A DNA stretch of 64,000 nt from an uncultured Allobaculum sp. (GTDB lineage Bacteria > Bacillota_I > Bacilli_A > Erysipelotrichales > Erysipelotrichaceae): positions 6,915-70,914 of the forward strand of contig CAJTLE010000001.1 in NCBI GenBank assembly GCA_910577085.1, read 5' to 3'. Shown one piece after another: positions 37,474-45,670 of the stretch. Under the pieces are notes generated by a model, which was given only the letters and a program-made list of their open reading frames with translations, was not told where the DNA came from and made no database searches. Each line of letters opens with the position of its first letter. Within the stretch, counting starts at the first letter, position 1. Made by a program: the position numbers and the translations under genes.

Positions 37474-37476
37474 CGA

Positions 37477-38550
37477 ATGGGCTTTAAAGACATGATGAAG
37501 TCATTTCTCTATGAAACCGTAGAAGATGATGACGATTACGAAGAAGAAGAGGAAGTCGTCCAGAACGAACCCAAACGCGGCTTTTTCCATAAAAAAGAAG
37601 AAGCAGCCCCCGCATCTGCTCCAGCAGCCGAACCAGCACCAGCAGTGCAGCCTGCTGTAACCCCACAGCCTGCTCAGTCTGCTCCAGCGTATACAACAAC
37701 CAACCCGTATGCCCAAAATGCACAGGCACCAGCACCAGCCGCTCCTCAGTACTCGCCTGAAGAGCTCTATACTACTCCTCAGGTCAATCCGGGCACACCT
37801 CAGACATCCAGCAGTTTCTTATCTCGAATTGATGAGGCCATGGTCGAAGAAACGCCAAAACAAAGACCAGCCAGCAAGGTTCGCAGAGCGGCAAGCCGTC
37901 CGCAGCCAAACTATGCCCGTCAGGATTTCTCCAATGTCATCTCGCCAATTTATGGCACCTTTGCGGAAGAAGAGATTATTCCAGAAGCCCTGCACAATGC
38001 GGTCGATCTGCCAAAACCAGTGGATGCTACTGAAATGGTAGAAATCATCTCCCCAATCTATGGAACGATGACAGTCCCTGCCAACAAGAAAAAGAAAATC
38101 CAGCCGGTTCAGCCTGCCAAATCACAGAGCTCAGCTTCCTCAAAAGGAAAAAAGGCTGCCCCACGCAATAAACAGTCCGAGCATTATTCTGCTCTTGAAA
38201 CAGCTGTCGATATTGAAAGCCAGGAAGCAGAACCTGTCACTCCTGTAGAAGAAGCAAAACCTGCTCCAGCTCCAGAAGCGGCACCTGAAACATCCACTGC
38301 CGCCTCAACTCCTGTTGAAACTCCAGCAGCTGAAGAAGCAAAACCAGCTCCAAAAGCAGAAAAGACTGCCCCCTCCCGTTCAGTTACTGGCAGCAGCGTG
38401 AGCTACAAGCCAAACAAACCAACCTTCACGGCTGATCTTGGCAGCTATCTCTCACGGGGCACGACCCCTAAAAACCGGGCCGGTGCAAGCCGGGCTGAGC
38501 TGTTAGAACCAGTTCTGGAAGAACAAGCGAAAAAAGGAAGCAAGAAATAA
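37477..38550 (+). CDS. Low-complexity Ala/Pro-rich protein with two ISPIYG motifs
   Basis: A 357-residue cytoplasmic protein, mostly disordered. A short N-terminal amphipathic segment (MGFKDMMKSFLYE), an acidic run, an Ala/Pro/Gln-rich stretch, and then two copies of ISPIYGT (residues 155-161 and 191-197), each in a less disordered patch; a second Ala/Pro/Glu-rich stretch and a conserved-looking C-terminus follow. There is no ATPase motif. The locus (thioredoxin on one side, murC on the other) is where Bacillus carries ytpS/sftA, a septal DNA translocase whose N-terminal region is also disordered. I infer it may be a divisome-linked adaptor that lacks the motor, but its function is unknown. 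It overlaps murC by 1 bp. Confidence 0.75.
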   Translation: MGFKDMMKSFLYETVEDDDDYEEEEEVVQNEPKRGFFHKKEEAAPASAPAAEPAPAVQPAVTPQPAQSAPAYTTTNPYAQNAQAPAPAAPQYSPEELYTTPQVNPGTPQTSSSFLSRIDEAMVEETPKQRPASKVRRAASRPQPNYARQDFSNVISPIYGTFAEEEIIPEALHNAVDLPKPVDATEMVEIISPIYGTMTVPANKKKKIQPVQPAKSQSSASSKGKKAAPRNKQSEHYSALETAVDIESQEAEPVTPVEEAKPAPAPEAAPETSTAASTPVETPAAEEAKPAPKAEKTAPSRSVTGSSVSYKPNKPTFTADLGSYLSRGTTPKNRAGASRAELLEPVLEEQAKKGSKK

Positions 38551-39869
38551 TGAGAGTTTTCTTTACCGGAATTAAAGGAACCGGCATGGCCGCTTTAGCA
38601 GAAATTCTGCATGAACTGGGCCATGATGTCCGTGGTTCCGACATTACCAAATATGTATTTACTGAAGAAGGCTTAAAGGAGCGGGGAATTGAAATTCTCC
38701 CGTTCGATGCCGACAATATCCAGCCTGGAGATACCGTCATCGCCGGTCTGGCTTTCTCCAAAGACCATCCAGAAATTGCCCGGGCATTACAGATGGATGA
38801 TGCCAAGGTGTACTGGTATAACGAGTATCTTGGTCGTCTGCTGGAAGATTATGAGTCGATCTGTGTAGCCGGCTGTCATGGAAAATCCACCACCACCGGT
38901 CTGCTGGCTCATATTCTTGAAGCCTGGAAACCAGCTGGGTATCTGATTGGCGATGGCCATGGCCATATGCCGACAGATGCTGAATATTTTGTTCTGGAAT
39001 CCTGTGAGTTCAAACGCCATTTCCTGGCTTACCACCCGGAGTATGCTCTGATTACCAACATCGAACTTGATCATGTTGACTACTACAAAGATCTCGATGA
39101 TTACATCTCTGCCTTCCAGAGCTTTGCCAATCAGATCAAAAAACGCGCTGTCATCTTTGGCGACGACCCTTATCTCAAAGATCTCAGCTACCCGGTTCCA
39201 GTAACCACCTATGGTCTGGAAGAGGGTAATGAGTATCAGGGAATCAACCTGGTTGAAAACGAAAATGGATCCGAACTGGATGTGAAAAAAGATGGCGAAA
39301 TCATCGCCCATCTTGTTTTACATGAATCCGGTCTGCCCTTTGTCTGGGATTCTTTAGGCGCTTTTGCCCTGGCTCATGAACTGGGCATGCCAGCTGATGA
39401 AATTGCTCACCAGATTGCAGACTTCCAGGGCATTGCCCGCCGGTTTGTTATTGAAGAAGTCAACGACTCTGTTCTGATCGATGACTATGCTCACCATCCA
39501 ACGGCCATCTCACAGATGATCCGTTCTGCCCGTAAACGTTTCCCGGGCAAGAAAGTTGTTGCGCTCTACAAACCAGACCGATATTCCCGACTGCAGTTTT
39601 TCCTGGATCGGTTTGCTTCGTCCTTAAATGAAGCTGATGAAAGTTTTGTCCTTGATTTTGACGCCAATGCCAAACGTGAAGATGAAACGATCACGGTGAC
39701 CATTCAGGATCTGCTCGATCAACTGTCTAACGGCAGTCTGCTGGATATTGACGAGGCCAGTGCCGAAGTTCTCGAAAACGCCGGCCCGGCAGTCTATCTG
39801 TTTATGTCCAGCAAGAACATCTACCTGTTAAAAGATCTGCTCAAACAAAGACTGAATTCCACAGACTAA
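38550..39869 (+). CDS. murC: UDP-N-acetylmuramate--L-alanine ligase
   Basis: A 439-residue Mur ligase that adds L-Ala to UDP-MurNAc. N-terminal GIKGTGMAALAEIL (uridine-binding G loop), ATP loop CHGKSTTTGLL, NIELDHVDYY and FQGIARRF, and DDYAHHPTAI (Mur ligase C-terminal signature) are present. Coupled by TAATG to the ISPIYG protein gene. The open frame is complete; no terminator is obvious in the gap that follows. Confidence 0.95.
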   Translation: MRVFFTGIKGTGMAALAEILHELGHDVRGSDITKYVFTEEGLKERGIEILPFDADNIQPGDTVIAGLAFSKDHPEIARALQMDDAKVYWYNEYLGRLLEDYESICVAGCHGKSTTTGLLAHILEAWKPAGYLIGDGHGHMPTDAEYFVLESCEFKRHFLAYHPEYALITNIELDHVDYYKDLDDYISAFQSFANQIKKRAVIFGDDPYLKDLSYPVPVTTYGLEEGNEYQGINLVENENGSELDVKKDGEIIAHLVLHESGLPFVWDSLGAFALAHELGMPADEIAHQIADFQGIARRFVIEEVNDSVLIDDYAHHPTAISQMIRSARKRFPGKKVVALYKPDRYSRLQFFLDRFASSLNEADESFVLDFDANAKREDETITVTIQDLLDQLSNGSLLDIDEASAEVLENAGPAVYLFMSSKNIYLLKDLLKQRLNSTD

Positions 39870-40400
39870 AAACGAATGCTGTAGTCTGAAGAATGAAATT
39901 TAAAGAAACATTGCCTGATCGGGAATGTGTGCCAGAAAAGTCGAAAATCCAGCCATGAATTTTCGAAAGGATTTCCAATCAATTCCGGCTGAATCTTAAA
40001 AGAATTCAAGCCAATCTGACATTCTTGAAATGTAGGTTTTCCTGACTTTAAGACCCCGGTAAAATGCCTACAATGGTAGCGAAGCCTGAAACTGTTTTCA
40101 TCTTCCTCGATGCTGGAATGCTCACATCGTGAGAAGTGCGCCAGTCTTGAATCTGAATCAATACGGGTTGAAGCCAGAAACCATTAGATGACCAGAAACG
40201 GTCACCTTTATAAACATGAATGTGAATTTGAAATCTGTTCTGGTCAAAAACGTTCGAAACGAGTATCGAAATCGTCAGGAAATCTCATAAAGTACCCTGT
40301 TTCTTTCAAGCTTTGAAAAATTTTTCATTCCAGCAAATAACAATCGTTGAATGATGGTATAATCCAACGGTAATAGAACATTTGTTAAGGAAGGAAGAGT
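39870..40400. other. Gap between murC and the DUF948 gene
   Basis: No gene in either strand. An extended -10 promoter (TGG-TATAAT, 40356-40363) lies 37 bp before the next gene. A CTCAC/GTGAG hairpin near 40120 is the only other structure seen. Confidence 0.6.
40356..40363 (+). promoter_or_regulatory. Extended -10 promoter of the DUF948 operon
   Basis: TGGTATAAT with no good -35, typical of extended -10 promoters. Confidence 0.6.
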
Positions 40401-40880
40401 ATGACAATTAATCTGGATGTCCTGATGTATCTTGCAAGGATCGCCTTATGCATTGCCGGCGTGATTGCGATCATCTATCTGGTCCTGCTGTTCAAGTCTG
40501 TCATCGATACGATGGGTGAGCTGCAGGAGACACTCAAAGCGGTCAACCGAGATTTAGTGAAACTGGAAAGCCCGCTGGACACTGTCGGCCAGGTATCCAA
40601 TACCGTTAACGAAGTCCAGGCTTCCGCGAAGCGCGCAGCAATGGGTGCCATCAATGTGTTCTCCAAAGGAACAGAGATGATTGGCGGCAAGCTGAAAAAA
40701 GAGACGGGTCAGCAAGCCAGCACTCCATCACAGACCAGTGAAGTCCGTGACGCTGATGCGATCCAGGCAGATTTTCAGAAAATCACTGAAGATCTCAACA
40801 GCATCGTCAAGGATGAAGATGTCATTGCTAAAGACAGCTCACCTAAAGATGCCGACAAACCCGCAAGAACAGGAGACTGA
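40401..40880 (+). CDS. DUF948-like membrane protein (YtxG-like)
   Basis: A 159-residue protein with one N-terminal membrane helix (IALCIAGVIAIIYLVLLF, residues 12-29), a coiled-coil segment (SVIDTMGELQETLKAVNRDLVKLESPLDTVGQVSNTV in parts) and a polar C-terminal half. The pattern fits DUF948/YtxG general-stress proteins, which lie between murC and ccpA in Bacillus, as here. Function not established. AAGGAAGG ribosome site. Confidence 0.75.
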   Translation: MTINLDVLMYLARIALCIAGVIAIIYLVLLFKSVIDTMGELQETLKAVNRDLVKLESPLDTVGQVSNTVNEVQASAKRAAMGAINVFSKGTEMIGGKLKKETGQQASTPSQTSEVRDADAIQADFQKITEDLNSIVKDEDVIAKDSSPKDADKPARTGD

Positions 40881-40882
40881 AT

Positions 40883-41635
40883 ATGGATGAAGAAAAAAAA
40901 TTAACCGAAAACGAACTGCCAGAACTGCCAGATCCAAAAGAAGAATCTGAAAAGGCTCCTGAGACGACAGCCCCGGCTGAATCTGAACCAGAAGAAGCCA
41001 AGACTGCTCCAGAAACGCCAGCTGATTCTGAGCAGACCGCAAGCGAAGATGCCCGCGCTGCTGCCATTGATGAAATGGAAAAAGCCAGCCAGAAGGCACT
41101 GGAAGCTATGCGTGAAAGTGGAAACGAACAGAATGAAGAAGTTGTCGACGATGCGGAACAGAAACTCGAAGACATCTTCAGCCAGCTTGATGAATGGCTC
41201 AAACACAACACACAGCCAGAACGCATTAAAGCTGAAATGAAAGCAGCAGCGACTAAAGTCAATGACCTGCTTGAAAAGACAAGAACCAGTGTAATCAGTG
41301 TTGCGGAAAGCGAACAGTTCAAAAAGACCATGGAATCCGGCCACGATTTCTTAATCGGTGCCGGCAGCATGATTGCCGATGGCTTACAGTATGGCTATGG
41401 CAAGCTCATGGAAGTGCCAGAGTTCAAGAAAGCCGCTGACTATGTAGACAGCCGTGTAGACGATCTACGCCACAGCGAAACACTGAAAACAATTGTTGAC
41501 CGGTCCGAAGAAGGACTCAACCGCCTGAATGAATCAATCTTCAGCGGTCTGAAATCATTCTTTGAACCAGCCCATAAAGACGAAGACCTGCCTGATTTAC
41601 CAGAACAGGATGATAGGACCGAGGATCATCAATGA
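40883..41635 (+). CDS. Acidic coiled-coil protein, function unknown (YtxH position)
   Basis: A 250-residue soluble protein: an acidic, Glu/Pro/Ala-rich first 60 residues, then long helices (residues 65-145) likely forming coiled coils, a glycine-containing patch (LIGAGSMIADGLQYGYG) and an acidic tail. No membrane helix. It starts 2 bp after the DUF948 gene and overlaps the LacI-type regulator gene by 4 bp, so the three are one operon. It takes the place of ytxH/ytxJ of Bacillus but I see no clear homology. Confidence 0.75.
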   Translation: MDEEKKLTENELPELPDPKEESEKAPETTAPAESEPEEAKTAPETPADSEQTASEDARAAAIDEMEKASQKALEAMRESGNEQNEEVVDDAEQKLEDIFSQLDEWLKHNTQPERIKAEMKAAATKVNDLLEKTRTSVISVAESEQFKKTMESGHDFLIGAGSMIADGLQYGYGKLMEVPEFKKAADYVDSRVDDLRHSETLKTIVDRSEEGLNRLNESIFSGLKSFFEPAHKDEDLPDLPEQDDRTEDHQ

Positions 41636-42639
41636 AGCGAATCACAATTTATGATGTAGCCAAAGAGGCGGACGTCTCCCTGGCCACTGTATCCCGAGTT
41701 ATTAACGATTCGAGCGTTGTTCGAGAAGATACTCGTCTGCGCGTTCAGGAAGTTATCGAACGACTTGGCTATAAACCAAATGCCGTCGCTCAGGGACTTG
41801 CCCTGTCCAAAACCACTACGGTTTCAATCGTTATGTCGGAAAAGCTGTTGTCTTACAACGCTAAAATTCTTAATGGTCTGATGGATGTTGCCAATATCTA
41901 CCATTACAATGTCATGTTCCATACCACATCCAAAGGCATCTCCAAGATGCAGGATGTCATCGAATCCATCATCAAATCCCGTGTGGATGGTGTCATTTTA
42001 TTCAATGACAACTTCTCCGAAGAAGAGATGAATGTGCTCAATGAGTACAAGATTCCAATGGTTATTGTTGGTGGTAAATTTGACGGCCCAAAACATGACC
42101 ACGTCGGCAATGTCTATGTAGACATTGAAAAAATTGCCAACGAGCTGGTGAAAGACTACTTTGCCAAAGGTGTCGACGATATCGCCATTGTGGAAGATAA
42201 ACTGAATCTTTCCATGATGAAGCAGATGAAAAAAGGTGCTGAAGAGGCCTTTAAAGAAGCCGGAAAAGAGTTCAAGAACTACCTTTCCTACAACGATACT
42301 TACAAGACCAGCTACGAATATTTCTCTGATTATCTCAAAGAAAACAAACCTCACAAGCTCAACATCTGCTTCCGTGACTCCCAGGCCATTGCCCTGCTCA
42401 ATGCAGCCAAAGAAAATGGCTATAAAGTTCCAGAAGATCTCGAGATCATCACAATCCTCGACTCCAAGTATCTGCCAATGATGCGGCCAACCATTACGGC
42501 TTACAACATTCCAGATTACGATATGGGTGCCCTAGCTATGCGTATGTTAACGAAGATGCTAGTCAGCAACGATGATAAAGGCGTTGAAAAGAGCATTGAA
42601 ATCCAGGCTTCGCCATTAATCCGCGAAACCACCAAGTAG
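41632..42639 (+). CDS. LacI-family regulator, CcpA-like
   Basis: A 335-residue repressor. The N-terminal helix-turn-helix is IYDVAKEADVSLATVSRVIND with the hinge helix GYKPNAVAQGLA (YKPNAVAQGLA matches the CcpA hinge), followed by a periplasmic-binding-type effector domain. Location downstream of the murC/DUF948 genes matches ccpA in Bacillus, the master of carbon catabolite repression. The effector domain is divergent (the HPr-Ser-P contact residues cannot be checked here), so CcpA identity is likely but not proven. 4-bp overlap with the upstream gene. Confidence 0.85.
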   Translation: MKRITIYDVAKEADVSLATVSRVINDSSVVREDTRLRVQEVIERLGYKPNAVAQGLALSKTTTVSIVMSEKLLSYNAKILNGLMDVANIYHYNVMFHTTSKGISKMQDVIESIIKSRVDGVILFNDNFSEEEMNVLNEYKIPMVIVGGKFDGPKHDHVGNVYVDIEKIANELVKDYFAKGVDDIAIVEDKLNLSMMKQMKKGAEEAFKEAGKEFKNYLSYNDTYKTSYEYFSDYLKENKPHKLNICFRDSQAIALLNAAKENGYKVPEDLEIITILDSKYLPMMRPTITAYNIPDYDMGALAMRMLTKMLVSNDDKGVEKSIEIQASPLIRETTK

Positions 42640-42653
42640 TTTCAAAACGCACT

Positions 42654-42663
42654 CCCCCCCCCC
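42654..42663. repeat. Homopolymer of ten C
   Basis: A run of ten cytosines 15 bp after the regulator stop codon. Such tracts are prone to slippage; here it is outside coding sequence. Confidence 0.9.
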
Positions 42664-42697
42664 TTAATTCGTTTCGATCTCTGATCAAAACCCATTC

Positions 42698-42731
42698 AGG
42701 CGATTCTCCACTTTGGAAAATCGCCTTTTTG
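42698..42731 (+). terminator. Intrinsic terminator after the CcpA-like gene
   Basis: Stem AGGCGATT / AATCGCCT with a 13-nt loop followed by a T run. Confidence 0.88.
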
Positions 42732-42801
42732 CATTGTTACGCCCTTACACTGACCACGCGGCATGGAATTGGCGGCCACAGACCGGGACGAATATCAATT
42801 G

Positions 42802-42812
42802 TGGTATAGAAT
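42802..42812 (+). promoter_or_regulatory. Promoter abutting the ybeY start codon
   Basis: Extended -10 TGG-TATAGAAT ends 6 bp before the ybeY ATG, so transcription would start at or next to the start codon. No ribosome site is present. Confidence 0.5.
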
Positions 42813-42818
42813 AGAGAC

Positions 42819-43274
42819 ATGGAAATCGTATTTACTCAACTCAACCCAGAAGTACCCGATCATGATTATGAGAAGGACTATCTGACGATTATGGAAAAAG
42901 CAGGAAAGCTTCTCAATCGCAATGAGAATCTTGTCTGCTCAGTGATTTTCTGCTCTCCCGAGCAGATTCATGAAGTGAACCGGGACTATCGAAATGTCGA
43001 TCGGCCGACGGATGTGATTTCCTTTGCTATGCAGGATGATGCGAGTAATATCCTGATCGAAGAAGAGGAGAACGAACTGGGAGATATTTTTATCAACACT
43101 CAGGCAATCAAAGATCAGGCAAAAGAGTACGGTCACTCCACCCGCCGGGAATCCTGTTTCCTTTTCTGTCATGGACTGCTCCATCTGATGGGCTATGATC
43201 ACATGACTAAGGAAGACGAAGAAGTCATGTTCGGCCTCCAGAAGGAAATTCTGCATGGCGTGGCTGATCGATAG
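42819..43274 (+). CDS. ybeY: Endoribonuclease YbeY
   Basis: A 151-residue zinc endoribonuclease for 16S rRNA maturation and ribosome quality control. Zinc motif HGLLHLMGYDH (H-x3-H-x5-H) near the C-terminus and NRDYRNVDRPTDVISFA, the second family hallmark, are both present. The ATG at 42819 follows a -10 element by 6 bp and has no ribosome site, so the mRNA may be leaderless. It overlaps dgkA by 20 bp. Confidence 0.95.
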   Translation: MEIVFTQLNPEVPDHDYEKDYLTIMEKAGKLLNRNENLVCSVIFCSPEQIHEVNRDYRNVDRPTDVISFAMQDDASNILIEEEENELGDIFINTQAIKDQAKEYGHSTRRESCFLFCHGLLHLMGYDHMTKEDEEVMFGLQKEILHGVADR

Positions 43275-43632
43275 ATTCAGGTATGCATTTGCGGGAATCC
43301 GCTATGGCTGGCTGCACGATAAAAGCATCCGCTGGCAGCTGATTGCAGCTGCAGCCGCAGTTTTAGCTGGATTTCTTTTTCAGATTCGCATCGACCAATG
43401 GTTATGGGTGGCTTTAGCCGTAGCGCTGGTGATCATGGCAGAAATATTCAATTCCTGCATTGAAAAAACCATCGACTACATCAGTCTGGAGCGAAACGAA
43501 AAAGCACGGGTCATCAAAGATATGGCCGCGTCGGCGGTCTTTGTTGTATCCTGTTTTGCCTTTCTGGTCGGTGTTGTTGTTTTTCTTCCGCCATTGATCC
43601 AGTGGATTCAACGGATTGCGAAGTGGATTTAA
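43255..43632 (+). CDS. dgkA: Diacylglycerol/undecaprenol kinase
   Basis: A 125-residue integral membrane kinase with three hydrophobic helices. FNSCIEKTIDYISLERNEKARVIKDMAASAV (in parts: ALVIMAEIFNSCIEKTID, KDMAASAV) is the DgkA signature with the catalytic Glu and metal-site residues. Gram-positive members phosphorylate undecaprenol. Overlaps ybeY by 20 bp and precedes era by 14 bp: the standard ybeY-dgkA-era order. Confidence 0.94.
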   Translation: MAWLIDRFRYAFAGIRYGWLHDKSIRWQLIAAAAAVLAGFLFQIRIDQWLWVALAVALVIMAEIFNSCIEKTIDYISLERNEKARVIKDMAASAVFVVSCFAFLVGVVVFLPPLIQWIQRIAKWI

Positions 43633-43646
43633 GTGAGGTTTTTTGA

Positions 43647-44546
43647 ATGGAAAATTTTAAATCTGGTGTGATCGCCATTGTCGGCCGGCCAAATGCCGGC
43701 AAGTCGACTCTGATGAACGCTTTGCTTCACGAAAAAGTGGCCATCATGTCCGATAAACCGAATACAACTCGCAATAACATTGCGGGGATTCTGACCAATG
43801 ACGATACCCAATATGTCTTTATGGATACCCCGGGCATCCATAAACCCCAGCAGGAACTGGGACGGGTGCTCAATAAAAATGCCTATATTGCCATAGAAGA
43901 TGCGGATGTCATCGGCTGGATTGTCGATGTGACCCAGTCTTTTGGTCCTGGCGATGAGTTTGTCTTAAACCGCCTGAAAGATGCTGGCAAACCTGTCGTG
44001 CTGCTGGTCAATAAAGTCGACCGCCTCAATAAAGAGAAACTGCTCAAACGCCTGGCATACTGGAGCAAGATTTATGACTTTGCGGAAATCGTTCCTTTGT
44101 CTGCTTTAAAACAGGACAACCTGGAAACGGTTCTGGAAGTCTTCCGTAAATATCTGCCAGAAGGCATGCCGCTTTATCCAAGTGAGATGAAGAGTGACCA
44201 CGGACTGGTTTTCCAGCTCTGCGAGCTCGTCCGGGAAAAGATTCTGCTAAAAACCCATGAAGAAATCCCGCATTCGGTTGCTGTATTGCTGGAGAGCATG
44301 GAAGAAAAGAATGGCAAAGTCTATCTTTCGTTCCTGGTGATCGTTGATCGTGATTCCCAGAAAGGCATTCTGATTGGCAAAGGCGGCGATATGATCCGTG
44401 AGATCCGCCTGGCTGCCCAGAAAGAAATCAAGGAAAAGCTGAAAAAGCCAGTTAACATGGAACTGTATGTCCGGGTTGAAAAGAACTGGCGCAACAAAGA
44501 GTCCAAGATCAAAGAATTCGGTCTGGATGAACTTTCTGAAAACTAG
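43647..44546 (+). CDS. era: GTPase Era
   Basis: A 299-residue GTPase for 30S assembly. G1 GRPNAGKST, G2 TRNNIAG, G3 DTPGIHKP, G4 NKVD, and the C-terminal KH domain with GKGGDMIREIRLAAQKEI are present. GAGGTTTTTTG spacing gives a weak ribosome site, consistent with coupling to dgkA. Confidence 0.97.
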   Translation: MENFKSGVIAIVGRPNAGKSTLMNALLHEKVAIMSDKPNTTRNNIAGILTNDDTQYVFMDTPGIHKPQQELGRVLNKNAYIAIEDADVIGWIVDVTQSFGPGDEFVLNRLKDAGKPVVLLVNKVDRLNKEKLLKRLAYWSKIYDFAEIVPLSALKQDNLETVLEVFRKYLPEGMPLYPSEMKSDHGLVFQLCELVREKILLKTHEEIPHSVAVLLESMEEKNGKVYLSFLVIVDRDSQKGILIGKGGDMIREIRLAAQKEIKEKLKKPVNMELYVRVEKNWRNKESKIKEFGLDELSEN

Positions 44547-44602
44547 CTCTTGCATCCTGCTTTCTGTATTTTGACTGACCCGAAGAACTAAATTCATCAA
44601 CA

Positions 44603-44637
44603 TTCCCGACAGGAATTTCCCTGCCGGGATTTTTTCC
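44603..44637 (+). terminator. Intrinsic terminator of the ybeY-dgkA-era operon
   Basis: Stem TCCCGACAGG / CCTGCCGGGA (one mismatch) followed by TTTTTT. The purine-rich stretch 44730-44830 that follows is a loosely repetitive AGGAACA/AAGAATA leader to recO. Confidence 0.9.
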
Positions 44638-44832
44638 ACTACAAATAAGGGAAGAAACGAACTCAAACAGCCGGAATGAAAACAGAGCCCAGATCAAGGA
44701 CAAAACAAGCCGGCTGTAATCTCAAGAAAGCCTGCCGTACGAACAGGAAAAATGAGGATGCAGGAATAGCAGGAACAGAGGCTGCAAGAATAGAAGCAAC
44801 AAGAATCAGGAAAAACAGGAAGGAAGAAGAAT

Positions 44833-45618
44833 ATGAGTGAAGTGCTGCAGTTCCCCGTCAGTGAGCAGGGAGAGCCAAAAGTTGAAGGTCTGGTTCTGTC
44901 GATGATCGACTATGAAGACCGCAATGGAATCCTTCATATCGCAACGCCAGAAAAAGTCTATTCGGTCTATGCCCGCGGCATCCAGTCACAGTCTTCGAAA
45001 AACCGAAGACTGGCCATGCCATTTTCGCGGGTCATTCTCAACTATGATCCGAAGTATTCGAAAAATATGATGTTTCTGGTCAATGGATCTGTTGAAAAGT
45101 CGTACTGGAAAGTCGGGGAATCTCTGGAAATGCAGACGGTCAGTTCAATCTTGACCAGCCTGATTGAATCGTATGGCATTGACCCGGACCTTTATGCCCA
45201 TCTTGAAGCTTTCTGGTCCAATGTCCAGCAAGGTGAGATGAATCTGGCTCTGCTTCATGCCTGTCGGATTTTGACGGGGATTTTAAAAAAGACCGGAACG
45301 ATTATGGATGTCGATGAATGCGTAGTCTGTCAGACCAAAACAAAGATTGCCGGGGTCTCGATTGAAAACGGGGGTTTTGTCTGCAAAGAACATCTGGACC
45401 GGGAGCAGGGGGATCTGGTCTTTTCCAAGAACGATCTGATTAAACTTCGGGGACTGGTCAAGATCAGGGAGGATCAGCTGGATGCGCTCTACTCCTTTCA
45501 TTGGGACATGCCATTTCTGGTGTTTTTGTTAGACTGGCTGGTCTATCACAATGACTATCACCTCAAAAGTCTGGACTTTCTGAAAATGTTGCTGCCCAAA
45601 AAGAAAACCGCCGTCTGA
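44833..45618 (+). CDS. recO: DNA repair protein RecO
   Basis: A 261-residue protein that loads RecA and anneals strands in recombinational repair. N-terminal OB fold (VEGLVLSMIDYEDRNGILHIATPEKVYSVYARG in parts), helical middle part, and a zinc finger with CVVCQTK and FVCKEH. N-terminal 15 residues form an extra tail. The AAGGAAGAAG ribosome site fits. Its stop codon is inside the terminator stem. Confidence 0.92.
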   Translation: MSEVLQFPVSEQGEPKVEGLVLSMIDYEDRNGILHIATPEKVYSVYARGIQSQSSKNRRLAMPFSRVILNYDPKYSKNMMFLVNGSVEKSYWKVGESLEMQTVSSILTSLIESYGIDPDLYAHLEAFWSNVQQGEMNLALLHACRILTGILKKTGTIMDVDECVVCQTKTKIAGVSIENGGFVCKEHLDREQGDLVFSKNDLIKLRGLVKIREDQLDALYSFHWDMPFLVFLLDWLVYHNDYHLKSLDFLKMLLPKKKTAV

Positions 45619-45633
45619 AAACAGACGACGGTT
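45605..45633. terminator. Terminator shared by recO and rqcH
   Basis: Stem AACCGCCGTCTG / CAGACGACGGTT (one mismatch, AAAA loop) with GTTTTT on the plus strand and TTTTC on the minus strand, between convergent genes. Confidence 0.9.
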
Positions 45634-45670
45634 TGTTTTTGATCAAGGAGTTGTGTACAGAATGAATAGA

